Positions 14,716 through 26,660 of a stretch of 64,000 nucleotides of DNA are shown here, one piece after another; the first letter of the stretch is position 1, and each line of letters starts with the position of its first letter. The notes below the pieces were generated by a model that did not search any database, was not told where the DNA came from, and worked only from the letters and a program-made list of their open reading frames with translations. The DNA is from Phoronis australis (lineage: Eukaryota > Phoronida > Phoronidae): contig NMRA01000140.1 in assembly GCA_002633005.1 (NCBI GenBank), forward strand, positions 62,001 to 126,000, written 5' to 3'. The translations under genes and the position numbers were made by a program.

Positions 14716-15657
14716 TAGAACCCATTCTTGTAAAAATGCATGTTTTCAGCTGACATGGTAACCTTTATCGCATCAGTATATACTAAATCGTTAGTAAACT
14801 GCTTTCTACTGTCTGTCTGATCAGATGGTGTTTATTCATTTGCGCCACCTTGTGAGCCTTGGCTTAAATAGCCATGTTGTCACTGCAAATCTAATTTGTA
14901 TCTGAAATGTAAATTTTACTGGTTCTGATAACTTAACCTGTTTTGATGCTTTAGTATGCTTGAGCAAATTTTGGCAAATTGAAAAAACACTGACAAGCAT
15001 TTAAATTGTTTATTAGTTTTCAAAAAATTACAGTAGTTTGTTGGAGGGTGATAATTCTAAATTTTTGAAGTTGTTGGGAATCAAGACGAATCCTGATGAC
15101 CTTGACTGAAAACAGCTGAGATGGAAATTGAATGTGAAAATTAGATAATTGGTTTACGCAAGACATTGCGTGAAATTTTGCCAATTTTCAGCGTTTTATT
15201 TTCTGGAAAATGGTGTAATTACTGTGGAACAGTGAGGCTAATTTTATCATTCCCATTGGCTTTAATTCATTTTAATCATTGTTAAATTTCGTCTACAATC
15301 ACTTCCGCACTTTGCTCCCTATTCACTGCCTACTCTGACGTAACGAAATTTCAGGGTTTGGTCTCGTCAAATTAATCTCTTGAATATAGTTGGACAACAG
15401 TGCATTTTATCCTAGCAATACTTACACCTCTTTGACATTTTTACTTAAAACATAAAGGATCCAAAAGAAACACCTGTAGTAGATGAGTATATCTAGGATC
15501 TGCCAGACCACTTCATTAAGACTGTATTTCAAGCAGCCAGTTCAGTTTATTGTAGAGTTAATGGGTAGCATGAATTCAACATCAGCTGCCAGCTTACCGA
15601 TCACCTGCGCGATGGTTTCTATATTCTGGATAAGAGTGCATACATCCATTTAAGCTG

Positions 15658-15819
<162 letters not shown>

Positions 15820-16174
15820 TGAGTCATACATAAAGATATGGTCGCCGTCATAAAATACGTGTAAAACGGGATTTATACGACTTAGTGATTTTAATTTCAG
15901 TCCTTTTAAGCCTCGAGAAGAGTGTTCCAGATCCTGAGTTGCCAGATACAGCGAACCAGTGTTTGCTGATTGTATAACAAAATTTTCACTTAATCTCTGG
16001 ATTAAGTTGAAATACTAGGTTTGCATTCACAAAATCAGCTAACATTAGTTTTCTCTTATATTCTGGATAAGCTTGAGATAAAAGTTTGTCTTCCACTTGT
16101 GTTGTGATAAGAGACTCATGAACTCCCTACTTATTAAGTATCAGGACGAGTTCACATACCCAGGGACGTAATGA

Positions 16175-16462
<288 letters not shown>

Positions 16463-16804
16463 TGATCCGTCTGGGAATTAGTGATGCTCAATAGGTGTTG
16501 CCAAATAAAGTTTTTCATTTTGAAATTGCTTTGCGTGATTTTGGTTTATGCTTAGCTCGCATATTTAATTTGTAGAATAAACGTGATATTGTAGTGTAAC
16601 TTGAAGAGGTAATCGGGCTTTTAGGTGTTCAGAATGGCATATTTAGGGGGGGTCACAGACACCCTGGAACATGACATGTAGCAAACCGCTGAATTATGAC
16701 ATCCTTGAAACACCTCTGAATCAGATGCACGATAGTCTACTATGATGCTTGGAAATCCAGTGCCTTTTCATATGCATTGCTAATCGTGTGTTTGTCTGTT
16801 GCAG

Positions 16805-16875
16805 TATGAGATGTTGACAGGTAGTTTACCATTCCAAGGAGCAAACAGGAAGGAGACAATGACAATGATTCTCAA
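16805..16875 (+). CDS. rps6ka: RSK exon 7: C-lobe of N-terminal kinase
   Basis: Acceptor tgtctgttgcag, donor gtgagc, 71 nt, phase 0 to 2. It encodes [18 protein letters not shown] and MTMILK. The exon 3' end and donor resemble the junctions of the 47-bp tandem array that fills the start of the next intron. Confidence 0.96.
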
Positions 16876-17427
16876 GTGAGCAGCTTTCATCTGTAAATGT
16901 TCAATATAATGCTGATTCTTGAGTGAGCAGCTCTTGTCTATAAATGGTCAATATACTGGTGATTTTCATGTGAGCAGCACTGGTCTATAAATGTTCAATA
17001 TACTTGTGATTCTCAGTTGAGTAGCTCTTGTCTATAAATGTTCGATATACCGGTGATTTTCATGTGAGCAGCACTGGTCTATAAATGTTCAATATACTGG
17101 TGATTCTCAGTTGAGTAGCTCTTGTCTATAAATGTTCGATATACCGGTGATTTTCATGTGAGCAGCACTGGTCTATAAATGTTCAATATACTGGTGATTC
17201 TCAATTGAGTAGCTCTTGTCTATAAATGCTCGATATACCGGTGATTCTCATATGAGCAGCTCTTCTACATAAATGTTCAATATACCGGTGATTTTCATGT
17301 GAGCAGCACTGGTCTATAAATGTTCAATATACTGGTGATTCTCAATTGAGTAGCTCTTGTCTATAAATGCTCAATATACCGGTGATTCTCAAGTGAGCAG
17401 CTCTTCTACATAAATGTTCAATATACC
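16876..17427 (+). repeat. 47-bp x about 12 minisatellite starting at RSK exon 7 donor
   Basis: Units begin at 16876 and then every 47 bp (16923, 16970, 17017 and so on to 17393, the last partial). Two unit types alternate over much of the array (gtgagcagcactgg and ttgagtagctcttg), giving a 94-bp higher-order repeat. The unit junction gattctcaa/gtgagcagct near 17392 reproduces the real exon 7 end and donor. Seven units keep GTGAG at the junction; the others have TTGAG or ATGAG. Confidence 0.97.
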
Positions 17428-17921
17428 GAACAGTACATGCCTGCCACATTATTTCAGTTCATTTCGCATGTTGATGTGAACTGTGAGTTTTGTGTAAATA
17501 TTGACTCATCATGAATCAAGTTCTTCAACTGATAAGTAACTGGACAAGATTCTATGTAACACACAGTGACGCTGCTGGCCTTTGCTTGTTAAAATCCAGC
17601 TTTTAAGCGCCACGTCTGTCTTCTAATATCCGCAGAATTTGCATGTCTGGTATGCAAAATAATCCAAAGCGGTTTTGATGGTATGCTGGTTTAGTCCATA
17701 TTTTGGACTGGAAAATATTGGAGAGAGTATCATGCGAAATAGTGAACATAATGTACAATTTAAAAAAATAGTTTGACTGGTTTTGGGCAAGCATGTTCTT
17801 CAAATAGATTTAACTTCAAAAATTAAGATGCATTTTTGAAGTCAACCACTGAAAGTTGTAAGTGTTTTTCACAACCTTCATTTGCAAAGATATTCATGTT
17901 GTTTGTTACAAATTACTTCAG

Positions 17922-18010
17922 AGCCAAACTTGGAATGCCCCAGTTCCTCAGCCCTGAGGCGCAGCAGTTACTAAGAGCACTGTTTAAACGCAATCCTGCT
18001 AACAGACTTG
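17922..18010 (+). CDS. rps6ka: RSK exon 8: end of N-terminal kinase core
   Basis: Acceptor attacttcag, donor gtaagt, 89 nt, phase 2 to 1. It encodes [20 protein letters not shown] and [10 protein letters not shown], the conserved RNPANRLG end of the AGC-kinase core. Confidence 0.96.
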
Positions 18011-18120
18011 GTAAGTTACGACAACTGTCTGTGTGACTTAGAGTGATACTGTAAAGTACATAAAGTCTAAGGACTTTTGAATTAAGGTAGATTGTTGGTT
18101 TCGTTTCACGGTGTCATTTT

Positions 18121-18700
18121 TATGCACACGCATATACATCTGTGGGTCCATAGTGCTGGCATCTCTTTTGGTGCGTCAGATATCTTCCGCTGCATCTCCT
18201 AACCCCTTGCAGGATCTTATGAGATTTAGCAGACGTAGCAGACGTATTCCTGTGATGCTGGTGACAGATAACCACGGATTTCCGACCAATCCGACTGCTA
18301 CTATGGCTATTTTATTTTTTAAGTTTACCTCTGTATCTTATGTGTGCCCTGATGGATTTGCATGGAATTTTGGCGTAGGTTTTTATTTAGGAGACGTCCA
18401 GCATCTGTGCGGCATCTGCTGTTGTATCTCTAAAACCCTTCGTGAATGCTTGCAGAATTTTGCATATATTGTTTTATTACAGATGGGACTGTATGAGTGA
18501 ATTTTCGAATAGATCCAAATGCCAGTTATCTTGTGCCTTCTGATGGCAATTTTTTTCACGTTTATCATTGTAGCTTTGGAGTTCCTGGATTTTCACGAAA
18601 TTTGGTAAATAGTTTAGCATTAGAGAGATGACGATGCATTTCCATTTTGGTACGAGTTTGACATACTCTGCACCACGTAATGGCCATTTTTGTGACACTA
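18121..18700 (+). repeat. Interspersed repeat family A copy in RSK intron 8
   Basis: Contains the family phrases ctgtgggtccata, gcatctcctaaccccttgcagg, gatgctggtgacagat and gagttcctggattttcacgaaat, with the internal segment present twice in diverged form. Confidence 0.7.
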
Positions 18701-19063
18701 ATGAATACCCCAGTGCTGTCATGGATGTATTTCAAGACCTCGCGTTGCTATTCTTTTACTTTCGTGCTAACAGTAGATTTAGTCACGACTGTCTGATATA
18801 TGTTGGTCATTTCTTGTTCATAATCAAAGCAGGGAAGATTATTGGTCTTTTTACTGACAGAGAGTAGAGATTTTCAGGAGCAATTCCTGGCTCATTCGTT
18901 TCGTCCATCGCCTTATAATGCTTAACTGGGCTGGGCTCTGTAGATGCAAGGATGTTCCGTATAATGCTAGTATGATCACATACTTCACGCGCTATGGATG
19001 GCGATATCTCACTAAGTGCAGCTTTAAACTTATTGAATCTGACTCTTAGCTTACTTCTTACAG

Positions 19064-19231
19064 GTGTGTCTGGTAATGGTATAGATGACCTGAAGACCCA
19101 GCCATTCTTCAAGAACATTGACTGGGACCGACTAACCAGGCGAGATCAGGACCCACCTTTTAAGCCGGCTGTCTCCAGGGCCGACTATGCATTTTACTTT
19201 GATACCGAGTTCACATCAAAAACGCCAAAAG
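19064..19231 (+). CDS. rps6ka: RSK exon 9: AGC C-tail
   Basis: Acceptor cttcttacag, donor gtttgt, 168 nt, phase 1 to 1. It encodes GVSGNGIDDLKTQPFFKNID, DWDRLTRRDQDPPFKPAVS and YFDTEFTSKTPK: the C-tail with the PPFKP motif and the Thr before the linker Ser-Pro site. The donor GTTTGT is weaker than the others. Confidence 0.95.
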
Positions 19232-19796
19232 GTTTGTTAACAATACTTGTTGTTTATGCCCATTACAAGACACTACGCGTGTACTCGTGTGCCTATGATG
19301 CATCAAATTTACCAGAAACATAGAAAGAAATGAGGCTTCTGTTGTATCCTAGGCACGAAATAGTTCTTACCAATAATACTAATAAAACTACAGCCATTCA
19401 GCCTGTGAGACACAGTGTTGGTATTGCGCGACATACGTGCAGTTTCACGCTTTCAGCTTAAAAGTTGTTTACTTTTAATTTATAAAAGTCGCATTTCAGA
19501 GAAATTGTAATATGCTAAATTTACCACAACTGCTTTCAAAAAAAGCAATTTCCCATTAAGGTTACACTGGACCTTCACTGAAAGTCTTAAACCAACCCTT
19601 CCTCTGCATGTCAACCCACAAAGTATTTATTTTTGAAAATTTTTTAAGAATGGGGAACATATTACCTTATTTTCCGTTTACCATAGATTTAAAAAATAAT
19701 ACTTTAAGAAATGACTAAAAACTCACTACAGAGGAGGTATATCTACACAGTCTCGTATTTTCAATATAAGCTTTTGCGTTACTTTTGTCTACATTT

Positions 19797-20545
19797 TTAT
19801 GCGTCCACATATTTATATGTGGTGGCATATTGCCGTCATCTCTTGTCTGGGAGTCCGGCATGCGCAGCTGTATCTCCTAAACCCCTCACAGGATCTTTAT
19901 GAGAGTTTGCATATGTGTTCCTATGAAACTGACGACGGACGACGACGAAGTTCGAACCTTTTTCGACTAGTGGTGTGCCCCCTAGTGACAATTGCTTATC
20001 TCTGTATCTTTGGATGTCCTCAACGGATTTTCATAAAACTTAGGAGTTATGCATCTATTAGTGAGATGATGTCTTCCTCCCGTTTTCGGACGGATTCGAG
20101 GTACTTTGCGCCACCTAGTGGCCAATTTTTACTGTTTTCGAGTCTTCTTAATTGGCGTCTGTCTCTCTGTCAACTAAACCACTCTAAGGATGGTTGTGAA
20201 AATTCGCATTTATGTTCCTAATGGGAAGAGGAAGTCTGACGATGATTTTCCAACGACTTTATCTACTTTTGCTCCTCTTAGTGGCAGTCAATGTATTTTT
20301 GCGCTTATAGCCTCTTAGTGGCAATTTCATTTTTTCATTTGTTTTCTCAGAAGTTCCTTGATGGATTTTTATGAAATTTGGTAAATAGCTTTGATGACAC
20401 ATGCAAGTTCTCAGATGGATTCGACATATTTTGTGCCATCTAGTTGCCATTTTTATGTTGTTTTAAGTAAACACCCCTAGAAGCACACAGTTAGCGGTGC
20501 ATTCAGGGGCGCATTTCAGTGCTCTGCGTTGCCCTTGTTGGTATC
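19797..20545 (+). repeat. Interspersed repeat family A copy in RSK intron 9
   Basis: Begins tatttatatgtggtggcata-ttgccgtcat, includes gtatctcctaaacccctcac, gacgacggacgacgacg and ccctagtgac, and ends ggggcgcatttcagtgctct, gcgttgcccttgtt. It is one of the most complete copies. Confidence 0.8.
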
Positions 20546-20704
20546 GAAAATCAAACTTACCAGATATACAAAATTAGAGACATTTTTTTACCAAAACATT
20601 CAGATTGCTGGTTTCAGGTGCTTTTAGCGAAGTGAATGTAATGATTTTTCTGAAATTCGTGTTCCAAAGATATGCAAAGCTCTCGTCCTTTACAGACCGA
20701 GAGA

Positions 20705-20970
20705 AGTCAGTATTACAACCCATGAGTAATTCTATAATTGACTCGTCAGACATGTTACTACTATGTATTTCAGATTCCCGTCATCCCACCCAGTGCTACA
20801 GTTATTCTATGATTGACTCATAACACAATACTTCCCTGTATTTCAGAATCCCCCAGCATTCCACCCAGTTCTATAATCCACGAGTTATGACTGACTCATC
20901 ATAAATTCTCCTTCCCTGTATTTCAGACTCCCCTGGCATCCCACCCAGTGCTACAGCTCATGAGTTATTC
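20705..20970 (+). repeat. Tandem repeat overlapping RSK exon 10 acceptor, three to four copies
   Basis: The motif tatttcag followed by a-tcccc..catcccacccagt ends at three acceptor-like points, with exon-like starts at 20774, 20847 and 20927 (spacing 73 and 80 bp). The third is the real exon. An older partial unit precedes them from about 20705. Each unit copies about 45 bp of coding sequence. In the correct phase the first copy reads to a TAA at 20821-20823 and the second to a TGA at about 20887-20889, so use of the upstream acceptors would truncate the protein. Confidence 0.93.
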
Positions 20971-21069
20971 CGTGGCTTCAGCTTCATCGCCCCTGTCTTG
21001 ATTCATGACGCTGACATGGAGGAGGAAGAGGAAGAGAAAGAGAAGGAGACAAAGAGCAAGGCTAAGAAT
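20927..21069 (+). CDS. rps6ka: RSK exon 10: linker with turn and hydrophobic motifs and an acidic insert
   Basis: Acceptor tgtatttcag, donor gtgagt, 143 nt, phase 1 to 0. It encodes [20 protein letters not shown], then [11 protein letters not shown] and a highly charged stretch [20 protein letters not shown] is the family's ERK-type linker site and the serine of FRGFSF is the hydrophobic-motif site that recruits PDK1. The charged stretch is not what I expect in vertebrate RSKs at this position. The 3' splice site and first part of the exon are repeated upstream (20705-20926), so there are competing acceptors. Confidence 0.94.
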
Positions 21070-21081
21070 GTGAGTTAGCGA

Positions 21082-21108
21082 CCACACGCACACACACACA
21101 CACACACA

Positions 21109-21148
<40 letters not shown>

Positions 21149-21150
21149 CG
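21082..21150. repeat. CA microsatellite just after RSK exon 10 donor
   Basis: About 34 CA units with a few interruptions, starting 12 bases past the donor of exon 10. Confidence 0.95.
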
Positions 21151-21748
21151 ATTGTGCATCAGACCATGCTGTTTGTTAAATTACCAACTCTCTCTTTTTC
21201 GGGAATTTTTATTTTCAAAATACCCATTTCTTTTAATTAGAGTACTTAGCATGCTAAAATTGATAACTAGTTCTATTCAACTCGGGTTATGTAGAAGACT
21301 TAACTTGGAAAGTTGGAATTTGGAGACTTGTTAGATCATGTGCTAAAAGCAATGTGGCTCGAAGTTGGCTGGTTCCTTGATCATACACTAGATGGAGTTA
21401 CTGATGGGTGTACTGGCATTTGAAGATTTTATTCTCTCTTGTTTTAAAATGTTTTTAGATGTTATTGTACAACATGGAGTAGTCTGAATTATCATGGAAG
21501 ACAGGAGTGTAATATCCATTGGTATATGAGCAGTGTAGCAACTGTGCGATCACATTGACGTGGGCACGCCAACAGGTGTCACTCTTGTCTCTGGAGTCTG
21601 CCTTGGCATAGATGTGGTGTCTTAATTTGAAATGGTTGCATGTTTTTGAAACAAATAATGGGGACAGTTGGCAGGTGCCTTGTGCATTAAATAGCTTGTG
21701 GCAACTTGTGTTAAGTTGTTAATAATGCTGTTATTCCTTTATTTTCAG

Positions 21749-21769
21749 CAAAGTTGTGGTTTATTACGT
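21749..21769 (+). CDS. rps6ka: Candidate 21-nt RSK microexon in the inter-kinase linker
   Basis: A pyrimidine-rich tract ending attttcag precedes 21 nt, followed by a consensus gtaagt. The flanking exons end and begin in phase 0, and the segment reads QSCGLLR without a stop, so it can be included or skipped without shifting frame. It would lie between KSKAKN and IPGVKT, a region variable across RSKs. Splice signals and phase are seen; usage is inference. Confidence 0.5.
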
Positions 21770-22269
21770 GTAAGTTCCTTTATTCAACTTCTGTTTTAAC
21801 TGGTGAAATAATAGTAACGCTTGGACCTCTTTGCTGTGTGCACTGAAAATGTGCTGCAGTGTTCCGACTGTGTTTCATCGCTAAAACCAATTTTATTTTA
21901 GCTTTTCACATGAATCACAGACACCTATTATCAATTTGTTTGCAATTTTCTCTGACATTGTTTAATGGTTTACAAAACATTTGCCTTAACTGAATGTAAG
22001 TGACAGATTTTGTTTATGTATTGCATACTGCACTAGTATTATGTTCCTGGGATAACCCTTGTAAATTGAAGTCATTTGAACTCTGTTCAGTAGTCCTTTA
22101 TTTAACACTGAACTGCATTTAATGCTTTCTTGGGCATTCTGGGCTTAACTGTTGTTATTGTGCATTGTATTTTTCGTAACAAACAAAAACACTTTACTCT
22201 GGTGCAAACTTACCTAAATGAGCAGGTGGAATGATTTGTTGCCAATTCTTGTTGTTTTTTATCCTCTAG

Positions 22270-22395
22270 ATACCGGGTGTGAAGACAGTTCCGTTCTCTG
22301 ACGAGTACGAATTGAAGGAAGAGATTGGTATAGGCTCGTACTCCGTCTGTAGGCGCTGTGTACACAAGAATACAAATAGAACGTACGCAGTCAAG
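22270..22395 (+). CDS. rps6ka: RSK exon 11: start of C-terminal kinase, glycine loop
   Basis: Acceptor tatcctctag, donor gtatgc, 126 nt, phase 0 to 0. It encodes [20 protein letters not shown], then [20 protein letters not shown] and VK. The cysteine of YSVCRRC is the position used by cysteine-directed RSK inhibitors in vertebrate proteins (family knowledge). Confidence 0.96.
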
Positions 22396-25057
22396 GTATG
22401 CAAGGCTTGAAACAGAACGGACATTTCATAGCATAGCGTGTTTTAACAGACCAAAGTCATTCATTTGGAGTACGTATGGTGTGTTTTTGTTTTGCTTTAT
22501 GGTATGCACATGCTAGCGTAGCCAGTCACATCCAACTCGAAAAGACCTCAGAACGTTGATGGTAAACTTTCTGGGACATGCCTCTTGGTCATTAAAACTG
22601 CGCTTTGCCCTGTGTGGCAGGATAAACACAAAATTGAATTGGACCTTTTGGTCCAATTAAACGGTCCCATCGTATTCTTTACCGTGATAAAATTCCATTT
22701 CCACTATCAACTCAAGTAGGCAGGCAATCTATATGTTTGCCATTTTGAATTTGCGGTTTTAGGGTTGACTAACTCTAGGTAATTCAAATGTTTACTTGAG
22801 TCGCTGATCGTTTCGGTATTCTTTTTGTAATGCAAGTGGAATTCTATCACTATTAGGAATATTACAACACCGATTTTGCGAAAGCAAAAGATCTCCGGTT
22901 TTCGTTTTTTAGCCATCTAAACCAGGAGAAATACTGCATCTTTAACTCTAGTTCATCTCTCAGTAAAACAAACTATGTCTGTCCTGATCTGCTTTGCAGA
23001 CGTTTTTTACACCCTGCAAGTGTTCTGCATGTGTATGAACTGCTCATTTGTGTGCTTAATGTTCGTTTATGAACGATAAGCCTCTTCTGGTGATTACTTA
23101 TGCACCCACAACAAATTTTGTACTGGCATGTTGTCGGCATCCCGACTCATCTGTCTGTCATCCGTCCTTATCTTTGCTCGTCTGTTGATTATCTCAAAAA
23201 TCTCTTGACGATCGTGATGAAAGTTGTCACAAAGTTATATGGTGGAGATGCACTGGTGGATGGATTTGACTACTCTTTTGACTGTTTCTTTTTTGACGAG
23301 ACATTCCAGGGAATGAGGTTTAAACAACACATTTCTAACCATCATTAATTTTTGGTGAAACGACCAATTTTGCCCAAACATATACTGGCGTTAGTTGACT
23401 TTCAAATGGAATTGACTACTGTGGCACCCCCTGTTGGCAATTTCACTTTTTGACCACGTTTTCCTTTAAAGTCTATTATTCTTAGCCGGTAAAAATTCTT
23501 TGTTGGTCTATTTTTGGTAAAATAACATTGGAATGTTTGATGAAACTTGATGCAATGACTTGTTTTGGGAATTGAATGACACCAGTGTTAACATTTTCGT
23601 TTGCAGTCTGTTGCACTAACATATTGACAAATTTTGATGAAACGTGGATTGATGGCTGGGATCCAGCAGCATCTGTTGATTTTCAGATGGATTTGAGTAC
23701 TGTGTCATCTCCCATTGGCCCATTTGAATTTTTGACAAATTATTGCATATCCATGAATTATTGTCAAAATTGCCTCATAGATTTTGACAAAACTGGACAC
23801 AGATTTTTGGTTTTGTTGAGCCAGAGATCTTCTGTACGAGATTGGAAACTGAAGAAAGCACTACAAGCGCCACCTATTGCTGAACACATTCCAGTTGTGC
23901 TATAAAGGTTCACTGACTGGGTTGAACAAAGTAGCAAATTAATTTTTGAATTCTCGACAGCAGGATTTCTTGTAACTTTGTGCATATTTTTTAGTGTTAA
24001 CAGAACTTAAATACTTTTCTTCTTCTTTTAATGATTTTTAGTGAAATAACACAAATAGTCCCAGTTGTAGGCCTATGTTGGTGTCTGTAGAGAAATAGTA
24101 GCACCAGAGGTTTCTGGGTCTGTAGTCTGTTCATTCGCCAATAGGAGCAGCATAGTAGATTATCTGTGTCTGTAGTCTTTCCATTAGTCAATAGGAGCAG
24201 TAGAGTAGAGTGCCTGGGTCTTTAAGCAATCACTGTTTACCTTATATGTTTATTCTCATACATTTTACTGCTGTTATAGCTTGATTAGCTATGTTCACTC
24301 TGCACAAAATCGCTGCTGTAAAATGGAAAACTTGGGTATTTACATTCATTTATAACACTGGTTGGTTAGTACTTCAGCACAAATCAGCAATTTCGTTAGC
24401 CCTGTTCAAAGAAGTGACCAGGTAGTGAAATCAACTGGACTGACTTGAACAAGTTTTTGTGCGCCACTACAAGGAACACATTGAACACTAGGAGGTGGTG
24501 TAATCTCCTTGTGAATAAAGTGCTGACTGTATTTTCTAATTGGTTGATGTTACACATTCTTGTCTCGGTACAGAGGATCTCTGGTTGGGCTGCCACCAGT
24601 CAATTTTCGTGCAGATTTCTCTGCTGTGGCGCCTACTGTTGAGCATTTCATATTTTGGCGAGTTCCAGCTTGTCGTGTGCTTATTATCAAAAGGAACGTT
24701 AGATTGTGTTGAAACTCGACACAGGCTTTTGTGGCTGGGATGCACCAACATGTTGATTATCAGACCGACTGGACTACTACAGCACCCCCTGGTGGTCATT
24801 TTAGTGTTCAGCAAGATATTGCCAGTCTGTTGGCTGGACAGATTTTTTGTTGGGACTTAACAAAAAGAGATGTATGGCTGGTATGCACCAACTCCGGTTA
24901 ATTTTTGTCTTTAATATGATAATGATCTCAGTAGTCTAATGATACTGTATAATGCTAATGAACACCCACAGAAGTATACAGCTTGTTGTGCAGCTGTGGG
25001 TCCATAACGCTTTGCAATGCTCCTGTTAGTTTTGTGTTTATCTCATTGTTTTTTTAG
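22396..25057 (+). other. RSK intron 11
   Basis: 2.7 kb, its second half mostly family B repeats. A small hairpin (aattggacc/ggtccaatt) lies near 22637-22657. Confidence 0.7.
23100..25029 (+). repeat. Related interspersed repeats (family B) in RSK intron 11
   Basis: Three fragments with similar phrases: about 23100-23480, 23560-23740 and 24540-25029. Shared words include ttgatgaaac, ggctgggatgcaccaaca or ggctgggatccagcagca, a cagatggatttga-type phrase and caccccctg-tggt. The last ends gtgggtccataacgctttgc, aatgctcctgtta, like the 3' end of family A, so the two families may share an origin. Confidence 0.5.
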
Positions 25058-25147
25058 ATAATAGACAAAGAGAAGAGGGACCCGCAGGAAGAGATTGAAA
25101 TCTTGATGAGATTTGGAATGCACCCCAATGTAATATCCTTAAAAGAT
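25058..25147 (+). CDS. rps6ka: RSK exon 12: C-terminal kinase lysine to alpha-C
   Basis: Acceptor tttttttag, donor gtaagt, 90 nt, phase 0 to 0. It encodes [20 protein letters not shown] and [10 protein letters not shown]. The final 37 exon bases and the donor are duplicated immediately downstream (25111-25219). Confidence 0.96.
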
Positions 25148-25240
25148 GTAAGTTGTTTTGCTATTTGGAATCCGCCCCAATCTTATATCCCCATGAACAT
25201 TGTGAGTTGTCTTCATGATATTTGGAATAACTCAAATTTC
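25111..25240 (+). repeat. Tandem duplication overlapping RSK exon 12 donor
   Basis: Copy 1 (25111-25162) contains 37 exon bases, the donor gtaagt and 9 further intron bases. Copy 2 (25163-25219) starts atttggaatccgcccc, matching the exon's atttggaatgcacccc, and has its own gtgagt donor. A third partial copy starts at 25220 with atttggaata. Copies are diverged, so this array is older than the one at exon 3. Confidence 0.88.
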
Positions 25241-26660
25241 AAGTTGTACCTTCAGGTTCACCTTCAAAACTTTATTTTTATTTTATTTTTTTGAAAGCAC
25301 CCCTGGTAATATTGAAAACTTGGGAACCCTTTTCTCAGTAGCCCTATTTTATTGAGGCTCTTTATCATAAGCTTCACTTAATTGTCCATAGGTGGTGCTG
25401 TTTCTGAAATGTCATGGGGTTCCCAGAATAAATTTTACATAAAACTAGTGACGTAGTTCCCAATTATTAAGATTGTCAAAATGTCCAACGCGACATTAAT
25501 TTTATCTTCAATTCCCGAGCGAATGTCTTCCGTCTAAAAATATAGGCTAATGACCTTTTATAAAAAATGGAGAGTAGTTATGAAAGCTGTCGTGTTCATA
25601 GAGACTATTCTATTTTTAAAAAAAATTGTCCAGAAAAGAAGGTGTCTTTTTCAGTAAGTTTTTGATTGACGGCGTGATGAAAGTTAGGCGGCCCATTTCT
25701 TTTTTAAGTACCTTGCTTTTCAAAAAATCAAAATTCCTTTTATTACTGCCAAATTTAGATCAAAAGTTATTTTCCAGTTATTTGTATCATCTTAAAGGAG
25801 CATGCCACCCAAAAAACAACCTAATCTGTATCAAATTAGATCGAGTCGTTCTACTCCATAACGACACGTACGGTTGCGTTACCTGACGGCAGACGGAGGT
25901 GTTGAAATTATCCAATGACGTCATCGGTTTCACACACAGTCTGTTCTGCAGTTCAAACCATGGGTTACTGGTGTCAGCTTATCGCTTGAAGTCATTGTTC
26001 AATGCCAATTAATCATCAAACTTCGATGTAAATCCCTTAAGGTAGGTGGATACACAAAAAAATTAATTTTGACTGTTTTTTACATTTTCATATCAGTCTA
26101 ATCTTTAATTCTTGATGCACAGTATACTGAAGAAAAATAAAATCATTCTGAAAATCCAAAGTTGTTTTTTTAGCTATATTTGACCAAACCTCAGTAAGTC
26201 ATATGGCTTGAGTGCTCACCAGCTCAGTGATTGACAACTGGGGCGGAGCTTATATACAAGGACACTAGCTCTAATCTAACCCTGTCAACAAGCATTGCGT
26301 AACCGGGCAATCGAGAGTGATGTACCAGCTGATATTGGTGTTGTAGCAAGACCAAGAATAAAACAATTCTATTTTTGACCATGTGAAAGTTAGTAGTGAA
26401 ATGGTGAACTAGCTCCTGTTCCGAGCCTGAGCCTGTTTGTCTATCTGCAAAAAAATTAAGTTGAGTACGCCAAGCCCTACCGAAGCCATCACTGCACTCA
26501 GCTTGAGGAGTCCGTGCAGAAATTGTGCATGTATAAGAGAAGTCGGTAATATAAGGTCAGTTGTCTTGCGAGAGGACGCTGAGTGTCGACGTGGGTGGTG
26601 TTGCACGATTCGGTGAGAGTGCATACACGCGCTGTGAAGACAAGCCGCGCGCGCGACACA

